Positions 1-8,027 of a stretch of DNA of 18,499 bases are shown here, one piece after another. The position numbers and the translations under genes were made by a program. This DNA is from Bacteroidota bacterium (GTDB lineage: Bacteria; Bacteroidota; Ignavibacteria; Palsa-1295). The DNA lies in NCBI GenBank assembly GCA_025363505.1, contig JANYDV010000147.1, positions 1-18,499 of the forward strand, in the 5' to 3' direction. Each line of letters starts with the position of its first letter. Position 1 is the stretch's first letter. Below the pieces are notes generated by a model, which saw nothing but the letters and a program-made list of their open reading frames with translations, was not told the DNA's origin and ran no database searches.

Positions 1-394
1 CGTCGTCGGCACGTTCACGCAACAGCGGGTTCTCGCTGGTCTGAAGAAAATGCTGATGATGGCTGTATTCGGAATCAACGATATACGCGGCGGTTCGAAG
101 TTCTTTGGCAATTCGTTTCTTAATAACCCCCAGCACCACTGTATCTTCAAGCATCATTCGTTGTGCTTCGAAGATTGCCGCCCCCTGAGCACCGGCTTTT
201 TGTGCTGCGATGTTCGAAATTTTCTGCAATTCGGAAGTAGAGCGACCGAGAGAATACTCCAATTGTTCTAATTGTATCGGCACTTCCGAAGTATTGAGCA
301 TACGATCTTCGGCAACCAAAAGACTTCGGTTGAAGTGATATGCCGGACCGATGACGATCCCTTCGTTTGCTGCTATGCCTGTATAACGTAACAC
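1..394 (-). CDS. ptsI: PTS enzyme I (phosphoenolpyruvate-protein phosphotransferase), N-terminal part, runs off the left edge
   Basis: Enzyme I takes the phosphoryl group from phosphoenolpyruvate onto a histidine and passes it to HPr, starting the PTS relay in the cytoplasm. I translated this edge region by hand on the minus strand. It gives an open frame of 131 codons that starts with residues GIAANEGIVIGPAY (6-19), the conserved N-terminal strand of EI (typically GIAASPGIAIG). The frame later contains EAQRMMLEDTVV, matching the EI helix normally read as EAHLMMLEDP, and ENPLLRERADD, matching the family's NPYLRERAxD. The phospho-accepting histidine lies beyond the window. The only in-frame start after the upstream stop (TAA near 416) is a GTG at 394-392, two residues before the conserved RYTGIAA. 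No strong Shine-Dalgarno is visible. HPr is not adjacent on the upstream side, where a peptidase gene sits. The family assignment is firm; the start codon is likely. Confidence 0.9.
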   Translation of the reverse strand, partial: MLRYTGIAANEGIVIGPAYHFNRSLLVAEDRMLNTSEVPIQLEQLEYSLGRSTSELQKISNIAAQKAGAQGAAIFEAQRMMLEDTVVLGVIKKRIAKELRTAAYIVDSEYSHHQHFLQTSENPLLRERADD

Positions 395-461
395 TTTCTG
401 TAATCTACTAAGTTATTGATAAGAATATACAATAGAAGTGCCGTAATGTTTCCCGTAAAAC

Positions 462-490
462 AAAAAAGGCAGCCATTACTGACTGCCTTT
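462..490 (-). terminator. Rho-independent terminator downstream of the secreted metallopeptidase gene
   Basis: On the minus strand, an 8-bp perfect stem (AAAGGCAG at 490-483 pairing with CTGCCTTT at 472-465) encloses a 10-nt loop and runs into six T residues (467-462). It lies 20 bases past the peptidase stop codon and about 70 bases before ptsI. It should therefore end peptidase transcription and leave ptsI with its own promoter, which I could not identify. Confidence 0.85.
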
Positions 491-510
491 GGTCTGAAAC
501 AATGTTATGA

Positions 511-3054
511 TTATTGTTTGATAAACTTCTTTACGGCTTCGATACCGTCAAAAGAATAATGCACCCAGTATGTACCCGCTTGTAATGAGCTGACATCTAT
601 CGTTATATTCGAAACTGCATTGATATCAACTATTGTGTTACGATAGACAGTTTTTCCAAGAAGATCGGTGATTGAGACGCTCATCCGAGAGGCAGTGAGC
701 CCTTTCCAAGCGATGTTAATCATTTCATTTGCCGGATTCGGAAAAATGGTAACGGCTGAGAGGAGATCGATACTCTTTACACCTGCACCCGAAGGCGTGA
801 AAGGTAATTGAGCTGACTTAGTCGTACATCCTGTAGCATTACTTACCTCGACCGTAAATGTACCCCCTTTGGTAGGAGTATATTTCTCGGATGAAGCTCC
901 GGGAATGAGAACATTATTACGGTACCATTGATAGGTGTTCGCACCGGGTGTTGCAAGCAGTGTGTCGCCGACAATAGTAATAGTCGGTTTGGTTGGCGCT
1001 TGATTCAGGGAAATCGTCACCGTTTTTGAAGTGTCCGAACAACCGCCACCGGTATTAGAAACGATCACCGAATAGTCCCCGGCGGTTATCGCATTGATCT
1101 TCTGAGTTGTTCTGCCGTTTGACCAAATGTACTGCCCAAATCCAGAGCCCGCATCAAGAACAACCGTATCTCCCGGGCAGATCGTTATTGGTCCTAACGG
1201 AGAAATCTGCGCCTGCGGTTTTGTCGAGACCGTTACTACGATGTCGTCGGTACTTTGGCAACCCACAGAATCAGTGATCTTCAAGGTATAAACTTTGGTC
1301 GTTGTAAGCGGAATATTAACAATCGCAGTCGAGCCAATGACCGCACCCGATACTTTTTCGGTCCATTGATAACTCAATGGGGCAATTCCGGTGCTCGCAG
1401 AAGCATTGAGTGAGATATTCCCAAGTCCGCACACAGTTATATCACCACCGGCATTTGCTTTTGGTTTATCAACTGTAACATACACCGTATCATAGGTGCG
1501 CAAATTATTAGCATCAGTGAGCTTCAAAATATATGAGCTTGATACTGAAGGCTTTACTTTGAGAATAAGACTTGTCGAAAGTACAGTCGTGCTGGTCTGT
1601 AATCTCCATGAGTAAGTGTATGGCTGTTGTCCGTACTGACCGTCACCGATGAGGGTTGCTGAATCAGTACTGCAAAGGAATTGATCCTTGCCGGCAAGCG
1701 CAATTGGTAGTTGCACCGTCGGTGCACAATTTGCCGCTTGTATCCAACCTTTCATTTTTGGAATGTTGCGAACATGAAATTTGAGATCGACACCTTTAGG
1801 AGTGAGATGGCAATAACTCATGATTGTGCCACGAATGGGCACCGGTGTACCAAAACAACTTCCCTCGGCAGCTACACAGGAGTCAATAGCCGGAGACCAC
1901 GAACAGTTATGAGTATGGAGGGAGCCCACATTATGTCCGAATTCATGCGCGACCACATCGACATCCCAAACAAAACCCGTGCTCGGATAAGTGTAAGTAT
2001 TATCTGTTCCGCAAGAAGCATACGCACTTCCGCCACCGGAGCCCGGGCAGATGACCTGAACATACGCCAAACCACCAATGCCATTTACACCCGACAACAA
2101 AATTGCTGATGAACGGTTATCATCGGGAAGTGAACTGCCACAATATGCTTCAAACTCCGGAAGAAATTCATTGTTGCTCGTACCCGGAAATGGATCCTCG
2201 ACAGCCCAAATGTGTAAGTACTGCGCAACCACACCGGCATTGAGATCGCGAATATAGATATCGCTGACAGCACCAAGTGTAGCAAGTGCATACGTTAAGC
2301 CTTTGGTTGTGTCCGATTTAAAGTCTAGATAATAATCATAATCACAATCAAGATCGATCTTCAATAACTTTACGGTTCTCGGAGCGGCTTGCGGTGTCTG
2401 TGGCATCGACTGTTCTTCGGCAGCAAGCTCTTTTGATACACGGTCAATTGCTTTGAAGTTCTTCGGTAGTTCCTCCGAACCACAATTCCATTTCCATGAC
2501 TGATCGTTTCCGCGATTGATGGCATCCTGCTTATAGACGATCATCGTCGAGACAACTTCCGAATTTACCAATACGGGTTGAATAATATAGCGAGTGTTTA
2601 CCCCATTATCGGTCGGGACTTCAACGTATCCAAGTGCGTGATCAGGAAATACTGCAATATAGACATGCGAACCAACAAGACCTTCTACTTCACCACGAAA
2701 CAGAACATAGTCGGGAAGTTTGAATGGGATATTTCCTTTCCCTGTCATCACGCTAATCTTCGCCTCGCGAGTCAGTGCATCGAATTGTGATACTTTCAGA
2801 TTTACGAGATGACCTGCAAGTGGGAAATTAGTAATTCTCGTAATCTCAGGAGAGAAACGTGATGCCGAAGAGAGTATTGTCCCATTCACTCGAAAAAAGC
2901 CTACATCATCTGGGAATGCCGTACCCGAAGTTGCAGGAGCCATGGTCCGAATAAACAATCCTTGATCAATCGATTGAGGTTGCTGCGCAAACACAATAGA
3001 CACACTCAAAAGCATGAGGACTACCATTCCCCATTTTAACAACACATTCATCAT
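511..3054 (-). CDS. Secreted reprolysin-like (M12B-type metzincin) zinc metallopeptidase with Ig/PKD-like domains and a T9SS sorting domain
   Basis: This is a predicted exported zinc protease of about 847 residues. Residues 1-24 form a signal peptide ending in IVFAQ. A prodomain-like region follows, then the metzincin zinc site HEFGHNVGSLH (370-380: ligands H370, H374, H380; catalytic base E371) and a Met-turn IMSYC with M412. The catalytic part is rich in cysteines. Four beta-sandwich segments of the PKD/Ig-like type cover roughly 450-760, each with the W/Y-x-W or AGxD-type strands common in Bacteroidota cargo. The last 80 residues (from VTIFPNPAN at 768) form a type A T9SS C-terminal sorting domain, so the product should cross the outer membrane and be released or anchored there. 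The open frame extends upstream to 3159, but the extra 35 residues precede the signal peptide. I chose the ATG at 3054; the adjacent ATG at 3051 is equally possible. A terminator follows the gene. Confidence 0.88.
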   Translation of the reverse strand: MMNVLLKWGMVVLMLLSVSIVFAQQPQSIDQGLFIRTMAPATSGTAFPDDVGFFRVNGTILSSASRFSPEITRITNFPLAGHLVNLKVSQFDALTREAKISVMTGKGNIPFKLPDYVLFRGEVEGLVGSHVYIAVFPDHALGYVEVPTDNGVNTRYIIQPVLVNSEVVSTMIVYKQDAINRGNDQSWKWNCGSEELPKNFKAIDRVSKELAAEEQSMPQTPQAAPRTVKLLKIDLDCDYDYYLDFKSDTTKGLTYALATLGAVSDIYIRDLNAGVVAQYLHIWAVEDPFPGTSNNEFLPEFEAYCGSSLPDDNRSSAILLSGVNGIGGLAYVQVICPGSGGGSAYASCGTDNTYTYPSTGFVWDVDVVAHEFGHNVGSLHTHNCSWSPAIDSCVAAEGSCFGTPVPIRGTIMSYCHLTPKGVDLKFHVRNIPKMKGWIQAANCAPTVQLPIALAGKDQFLCSTDSATLIGDGQYGQQPYTYSWRLQTSTTVLSTSLILKVKPSVSSSYILKLTDANNLRTYDTVYVTVDKPKANAGGDITVCGLGNISLNASASTGIAPLSYQWTEKVSGAVIGSTAIVNIPLTTTKVYTLKITDSVGCQSTDDIVVTVSTKPQAQISPLGPITICPGDTVVLDAGSGFGQYIWSNGRTTQKINAITAGDYSVIVSNTGGGCSDTSKTVTISLNQAPTKPTITIVGDTLLATPGANTYQWYRNNVLIPGASSEKYTPTKGGTFTVEVSNATGCTTKSAQLPFTPSGAGVKSIDLLSAVTIFPNPANEMINIAWKGLTASRMSVSITDLLGKTVYRNTIVDINAVSNITIDVSSLQAGTYWVHYSFDGIEAVKKFIKQ

Positions 3055-3090
3055 AACAACAGATATATTAACAAGCATAATAATAACACG

Positions 3091-3120
3091 TAAACATACC
3101 CAAAAGTCGCAAGCTCTCAA
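3091..3120 (-). promoter_or_regulatory. Candidate Bacteroidota-type promoter of the metallopeptidase gene
   Basis: On the minus strand, a TTG (3120-3118) is followed by 19 nt and then TATGTTTA (3098-3091). This approximates the Bacteroidota -33 TTG / -7 TAnnTTTG consensus, with the last base differing. It would start the transcript near 3085, about 30 nt before the chosen start at 3054, and would rule out the start at 3159. The match is imperfect and the call is tentative. Confidence 0.25.
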
Positions 3121-3189
3121 GGTCGGAAATCTTAAGAACTGTCTATATATATAATACAAAAAAAGAGCGGGAGTTACAACAAGGTTGTT

Positions 3190-6100
3190 TTACCGGGGCA
3201 ACACACCGTCAATCGCGGCTTGATCCACACGGCAAATAGGGTTAAATTCGCAAAATTTACAACTTTTGACACGGCGGCTCTCCTTGACCAACGGAAAACG
3301 ACCCGTGACAATACCATCGACATATTGTTTGGCAAACACGATCACTGATTCAATAAATTCGGCGATCTCTTCAGTCGAAGTGCCTTTATTTTTTGATGGG
3401 GGTTGCTCAATAATTTTTTGATCAATGGCTTCTTTGAGGGCAATACGGAAATCTCGTTTCTCTTTGCCATAATTGAGCAAATGATAGAGCGCACCTACGC
3501 CTGCAACTGCATCGCTTCCCAAATGTGCCCGAAGCATATCTTCGGCTATTCGGAGGTAAAGTGGCAACTGCAATGAATACCCTGTCTTGATATCTTTTTT
3601 TATCGCACCGGAAGTTCGTTTGTAATCAACTACTACCACGTGCCCCTGATCATCCATATCAATACGATCAATTTTACCGCGAAGTTTTATTCCTTCTATT
3701 TCGACAGGTTGCTGTGGGTCGGGGTATCCTTCGCGTTGGGGTGCTCGTGCATCTCCGAAGACTAACTCAAAATACGTTGGTTGTGAAGTGATCTTCGTTA
3801 ATGCATCGGCTTGCTCGGTTTCAATAAATCGTTCGATGATACTCTTCTCATTGCCACGACGAGAGAACAACCGCTCGCGGTCGAGTTGGATAAAGGGGTC
3901 AAGCGATGATGTATTTGACGAGGGATAGAGTTCTGAAATAATCCCGTTCGCTATCGGAATCGCTTCATCACCCATCGTTCGAATATTCATTCCCGAGACT
4001 CGAAACCGTTCGAGAATGTGATAGAGACTATTATGGAGCATACTGCCCTGCTCGCTCGAATCAAGACCTTCATTCGGTTCGGTGTCCGGCGCATTAATAC
4101 CGAGGATATAGCGACAAAAATATTTAAAGCCGCAAGCCGCATACGTTTCAAGTTGCGAAACAGAAAAAACAGTTTCCCGATATGCTTCAAGTCTGGCTTG
4201 TTCTTTATCGGTTAAGAATCCTGACCGGAGTACTCCGGAAAAAATACTGGTGCTGGATGTTCGGCGCACTTGCTCCATCGCTATTAGTGCGGGTTCAATA
4301 TTTTTTAAGCGCTCAACAGATGATAATTGCATCCCTGCTGATTCGATCGTCGTTGCAAGAGCATCAACATCAGCATCCGAAGCCCAATCCAGACTCCGAG
4401 CCACACTCCGATATAATTCACCGGGACTAAAAATAGTAGGCGTTGCTATTTCAGAGGAAGATACCGTAACAATTTCATCCAGTGCTTCGAGAAATACCGA
4501 AGGATGATATGCACGGCTTCCGTCTTGGGTACCGCTATGATGCGAGAGATACAGTTTGCCTATTGTTGTGCAAAGTGTCTGATAAAATAAAAATCGTGAT
4601 TCGATCAGATGGGCATCGTGGGTCTGGCTGTATGCTGAAGGGGTGAATAATGCGGGTTGGTAGCTGCTCGGAAATAAGCCGTCGCGAAGTCCCAATAAAA
4701 ACAGATGATCGAACTCCGAGCCAATTGTTTGGTCGAATGAAGTGACAGTAATCGCTGCACTGGGTTCCGGTCTGACAGTGTATCGTAATTTTGATGCGGC
4801 AGATCGAATGCGTTCGAGATAGAACGATAATGGTAATTTTTCATCAGCAAAACCAAGCGTTCTGCACATCGTCAGTAGTTCGTTACTCAGCTCGATAAAG
4901 GCGCGATAACTGCGAGTATCCATTTCTAATTCATCGGCTTGTAACATGGTATCAGCACCGGAAAGAATCAGCGATACCACACCAAGCGTGCCGATCAACC
5001 CACGGATGTGTTCTACAAAAGCCGATGGGGTTCTTGCGGAAGATAGTGTTGAAATCAATTTCTCGATAACAATCATATCCTCGCGGGCAATAATCAGATC
5101 ATTTAATATTTGTTCAGCCCTTTGTCGTTCGAGGTCATCGCCGGTTGCTGATTGTAATTGCAATCGGAGATCTGCTGCAAGTTCATCCATCATACCATGC
5201 CACTCTTTCGCCCCTTGGGGAAATGAGAATCGGTTGAGTACTCGCAATAACGTGCCTTTGTCGATCAACTCATTCGTAGTAGCGCGTATAGTCATATACG
5301 GTGACTCCAGTAAAGAGCGAATCCGTTTGCGACTCAATTTGTACTGTCCGAGTTCGAGCAGATTATCAATCGAAGCAAAAAAAGAAGAATGGTCTAATGA
5401 AGTACGGTGCGTTAGTTGAAACGGAATGCCATACTCACGGAAAATCGAAAGAATCAGAGGAGCATACCGATCTTGATCGGAAGAGGCGACGCCTATTCGT
5501 GAATACTCAATATCAGGATTATCTCTGATCAACTGTTTCAATGTTCGAGCAACAAATCGAACTTCGTCTTCTATGACCGGAGCTTTATGCACAATGACAA
5601 AATCACCTGCATCAAATTTTGTGGCGTCATTGGCACTCTTCGATCGACTTTTTCTGGTAAAAAGACGGCGCCGAAGTTCCAAACGGAATGCCGCAATATG
5701 TTCGTGAAGATGTTCAGGCGCTGTTTCGCGAAACTGAAAACCATGCGACCTTAAAATATTAACAAATTCATCCTGGTACTTGAAGAGCTGTAAATTGCCG
5801 CGTGCAAAATCCAACTCATAAGTAATAGTTATGTCGTCGATATATCCGAGGGCAAGCAACAGGTCCAATGCCGGCTCAGCAAATCGCACAAAAGGAGCAA
5901 CAAACACATCCCGAACATGAGGAAAAAGTCGGCGGAATATCTCTGTCACACGTGTTACTGACGATATATCATCCCTGTTAATCGGCAAGCCAAGATAATA
6001 CTTAATAACAAAATTCTGTCCATGTTGATCGACCGAAGTGCCGGACAGGAGTATTTCATATTCGCGATAAATCTCAATGATATCCCGAAGTTTACGTTGC

Positions 6101-6570
6101 TCCGAACTTGGTGGGGCTGATAAAAACAATGATGAAAGCTCTTCAACGGTCACGCCTCGTTCTTTAATGCTATTGATCGCTGAAACAATTTCGTCGAACG
6201 TTCCTTGAAACACCGGAAGCGATGCACCGCTGCCGTGTTGCTCGAAATACTCAAGTTTGTTGTGAGTGAACAACTTTCGCAAAGCCAATTCAATGAGTGC
6301 CGCTGACTGCGATGCGCTGAGTAATTCTAATTCCGGGCTGATGACAGATCGGAATGCAGAAATAAGTTCGTTGAGTGAAAGTATGTGAGGCACACTCACT
6401 GCCGCTGTATTTGATATTGACGTCGTTCGGTTAATCAGATCACGTGCTTCCGCGCCCGTCGGAACAATATAGAGCACACTGCGAGTGTCACCGGCAATGA
6501 CACGACGTGCAATCTCGCGTTCGAAACTATCGAATGCAGGTGAATTTTTATGATTGCAAGCTGAGTGCAT
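3190..6570 (-). CDS. AddB-like PD-(D/E)XK nuclease with an inactivated helicase-like region and a predicted Fe-S cluster
   Basis: This 1126-residue protein belongs with the AddB/RecB-like nucleases, which resect double-strand breaks together with an AddA-type helicase. The C-terminal nuclease core shows GKIDRID (D968) followed by VVVVDYK (D982, K984), the D...D-x-K arrangement of PD-(D/E)XK enzymes. Four cysteines fit the AddB 4Fe-4S pattern: C813 in YAACGFKYF (AddB usually reads YxxCPFKYF), then C1104-x2-C1107-x5-C1113 near the C terminus. The middle region keeps remnants of UvrD-like motifs (TSFDQTIGSEFDHLFLLGL, then ESRFLFYQTL). The N terminus, around VLYIVPTGAEARDLI, has no GxxGxGK[ST] P-loop, so ATPase activity is unlikely. 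No AddA-like helicase gene is in the window. The start ATG lies 3 nt after the stop of the upstream gene, suggesting translational coupling. It appears to be the last gene of the seven-gene run. Confidence 0.82.
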   Translation of the reverse strand: MHSACNHKNSPAFDSFEREIARRVIAGDTRSVLYIVPTGAEARDLINRTTSISNTAAVSVPHILSLNELISAFRSVISPELELLSASQSAALIELALRKLFTHNKLEYFEQHGSGASLPVFQGTFDEIVSAINSIKERGVTVEELSSLFLSAPPSSEQRKLRDIIEIYREYEILLSGTSVDQHGQNFVIKYYLGLPINRDDISSVTRVTEIFRRLFPHVRDVFVAPFVRFAEPALDLLLALGYIDDITITYELDFARGNLQLFKYQDEFVNILRSHGFQFRETAPEHLHEHIAAFRLELRRRLFTRKSRSKSANDATKFDAGDFVIVHKAPVIEDEVRFVARTLKQLIRDNPDIEYSRIGVASSDQDRYAPLILSIFREYGIPFQLTHRTSLDHSSFFASIDNLLELGQYKLSRKRIRSLLESPYMTIRATTNELIDKGTLLRVLNRFSFPQGAKEWHGMMDELAADLRLQLQSATGDDLERQRAEQILNDLIIAREDMIVIEKLISTLSSARTPSAFVEHIRGLIGTLGVVSLILSGADTMLQADELEMDTRSYRAFIELSNELLTMCRTLGFADEKLPLSFYLERIRSAASKLRYTVRPEPSAAITVTSFDQTIGSEFDHLFLLGLRDGLFPSSYQPALFTPSAYSQTHDAHLIESRFLFYQTLCTTIGKLYLSHHSGTQDGSRAYHPSVFLEALDEIVTVSSSEIATPTIFSPGELYRSVARSLDWASDADVDALATTIESAGMQLSSVERLKNIEPALIAMEQVRRTSSTSIFSGVLRSGFLTDKEQARLEAYRETVFSVSQLETYAACGFKYFCRYILGINAPDTEPNEGLDSSEQGSMLHNSLYHILERFRVSGMNIRTMGDEAIPIANGIISELYPSSNTSSLDPFIQLDRERLFSRRGNEKSIIERFIETEQADALTKITSQPTYFELVFGDARAPQREGYPDPQQPVEIEGIKLRGKIDRIDMDDQGHVVVVDYKRTSGAIKKDIKTGYSLQLPLYLRIAEDMLRAHLGSDAVAGVGALYHLLNYGKEKRDFRIALKEAIDQKIIEQPPSKNKGTSTEEIAEFIESVIVFAKQYVDGIVTGRFPLVKESRRVKSCKFCEFNPICRVDQAAIDGVLPR

Positions 6571-6573
6571 TAA

Positions 6574-7116
6574 TCAATTTTTCCAGACCTTCACAAATTT
6601 TTTCATTGATTGGAGCCACGTCAGCCCATAGAGATGGTTTCTTCCCCCATAGACCGAAAAAATTTTGTGGGGTGAAGAATCAAACTCTTTTGCTTCGGGG
6701 GTGCGTACTTGAATCTCAGCGGCTTCAGTGCGCTCGAGTATTGTCTGCAAGTCCTCATCGCCGCTCATCGTAAAATTTTGATTAACAAAGAAACCGCGGA
6801 GAATTCTGGTAAGATGTTTCCACTTGGTAGTATCAGACCATTTATCTCTTTTATCAAAATACGTTGATGCTTTCCATTGATCTTGAAACACATTCTTTCC
6901 ATTGATATAAATACCAAACTTCACTATGATCTTGTCAAGACTCTTCGCTTTGGTTGTTTCTATTTGCAGTACTTCTTTGGTTGTGTCTCCGGTCATCTCC
7001 ATTTCACGAACGGTACGAAGGACCGACCCTATGGGCTTTTCGAGTGATACCGGAAGTGTATCAACGGTCGAGAAAGTAGAGACAATCGACAACAAAAGTG
7101 CTAATGAGCTAAACAT
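6574..7116 (-). CDS. Small exported protein of unknown function, paralogous to the C-terminal half of the upstream lipoprotein
   Basis: This 180-residue protein begins with a short hydrophobic segment (MFSSLALLLSIVSTFST) that could act as a signal peptide, although it lacks the usual basic n-region. I do not recognise a named family. Residues 57-180 match, by eye, the C-terminal half of the protein encoded immediately upstream. The shared features are a strand leading into NGKNVFQDQW (72-81), a helix-like stretch with FFVNQNF, then KEFDSSPHKIFSVY and a final LTWLQSMKKFVKVW. The upstream copy has NGKTVLYRDQW, KDFSALSKSKLPVFTYF and AIYWSPRDKRIEVI at the equivalent places. The two genes therefore look like a tandem duplication of one module. 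The start lies 2 nt after the previous stop, and the stop lies 3 nt before the nuclease start. Function is unknown; an envelope location is inferred from the N terminus only. Confidence 0.7.
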   Translation of the reverse strand: MFSSLALLLSIVSTFSTVDTLPVSLEKPIGSVLRTVREMEMTGDTTKEVLQIETTKAKSLDKIIVKFGIYINGKNVFQDQWKASTYFDKRDKWSDTTKWKHLTRILRGFFVNQNFTMSGDEDLQTILERTEAAEIQVRTPEAKEFDSSPHKIFSVYGGRNHLYGLTWLQSMKKFVKVWKN

Positions 7117-7118
7117 TA

Positions 7119-8021
7119 TTATTTACCAATAGTAATGACTTCAATTCGTTTATCTCGCGGGCTCCAATATATTGCCTTTGACCCCTCGGACGCCGAGAAA
7201 TAGGTAAACACCGGGAGTTTACTTTTTGAGAGTGCAGAAAAATCTTTCGAGTCCATTCGACGGGTGATGGCTGATAAAGGATTTTTTGCAAGTGAATCGG
7301 TTGAGATAAAATGTGATTGACGCAAAAAACGATCAAACTCAGTATTGATCACTTCTTGACGTTCACGCTCTATTAATTCCGGACGATCGTCGGTATATGC
7401 ACGAAGAGTCCATTGATCACGGTACAAAACCGTCTTGCCATTGCGAACAATAAACGAAGCACTATCTCGTCTGGAATCACCACCGGTTGCCGAGAGCACA
7501 AATTCAACTTTCGAAGTATCGACCTTGAAACTGACAAATTTTCTTCGAGACAGTTCTTTTTGCGTGCTCATCGGTTGCACGAATAGATCATCACCTCTGC
7601 CCTCTTCATCAACTCCGTTAATGCCAACCCAGTACAATGTAAATTCACCTGAGCCAAGTGTAGCGGGGTAATGATAGATAATCTTGTTTTTTCTTCCGCC
7701 AACGGCGAAGTAAGTTGCTTGATCTCTTTCTGTTCGATAAAGGTTTGCGGGATCAACAGGAATCAAAAAAAAATCGCGTAGGGAGTCATTGAGTGAAAGT
7801 TCGTTCGCCGCCGGATATTTATGATTGACTTCATGGTAGCGTTCGAGTGCCACTTCAATCTGTTGCAATGTTTCTTTTGCACTTTGTACTGTTGCGCGTT
7901 CCGAAGCACCTTCCATCCGGCGGAAGCCAATGTCCTTGCAGCCATTCAGTGATAAAATCATCACTGAGCAAATCAAGCCAGCCACAATACGACCACGATC
8001 TATCTGTAGTGAATTCATCAT
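7119..8021 (-). CDS. Predicted lipoprotein with a GspG-pseudopilin-like region and a C-terminal module shared with the next gene
   Basis: The 300-residue product has a lipoprotein-type signal: a hydrophobic stretch ending in LSLNGC, with C28 as the likely lipidated cysteine (Asn at -2 is slightly unusual). Residues 40-145 resemble the globular part of the type II secretion major pseudopilin GspG. A helix AKETLQQIEVALERYHEVN leads to KYP (68-70), then DP (90-91), and the region ends in FTLYWVGINGVDEEGRGDD, close to the GspG pattern YDLYSxGxDGxxGGxGxxADI. The prepilin peptidase signal G-FTLxE is absent, so this is not a true pilin. Residues about 165-300 carry the NGKTVLYRDQW module (194-204) repeated in the next gene. 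A start at the second Met is possible. The gene begins 6 nt after the previous stop. The lipoprotein call is fairly secure; the GspG resemblance is a motif-level judgement. Confidence 0.72.
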   Translation of the reverse strand: MMNSLQIDRGRIVAGLICSVMILSLNGCKDIGFRRMEGASERATVQSAKETLQQIEVALERYHEVNHKYPAANELSLNDSLRDFFLIPVDPANLYRTERDQATYFAVGGRKNKIIYHYPATLGSGEFTLYWVGINGVDEEGRGDDLFVQPMSTQKELSRRKFVSFKVDTSKVEFVLSATGGDSRRDSASFIVRNGKTVLYRDQWTLRAYTDDRPELIERERQEVINTEFDRFLRQSHFISTDSLAKNPLSAITRRMDSKDFSALSKSKLPVFTYFSASEGSKAIYWSPRDKRIEVITIGK

Positions 8022-8027
8022 TGCGAT

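Noticed and set aside
1711..2109. 132-codon plus-strand open frame antisense to the metallopeptidase
   Set aside because: It lies wholly opposite the catalytic region of a clear protease gene and its translation has no domain-like character; a shadow frame.
3055..3159. N-terminal extension of the metallopeptidase frame up to 3159
   Set aside because: It would place 35 unusual residues before a good signal peptide and would include the candidate promoter, so the ATG at 3054 (or 3051) was preferred.
3158..3188. Possible terminator after the nuclease gene (ACAAC/GTTGT hairpin and a run of seven T on the minus strand)
   Set aside because: The stem is only 5 bp with a 3-nt loop and the T tract lies 11 nt away, so it does not fit a rho-independent terminator well, although transcription may well end here.
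4946..5419. 157-codon plus-strand open frame inside the nuclease gene
   Set aside because: Antisense to a well-supported coding region; composition (Ser/Arg/Ile rich, no motif) is typical of a shadow frame.
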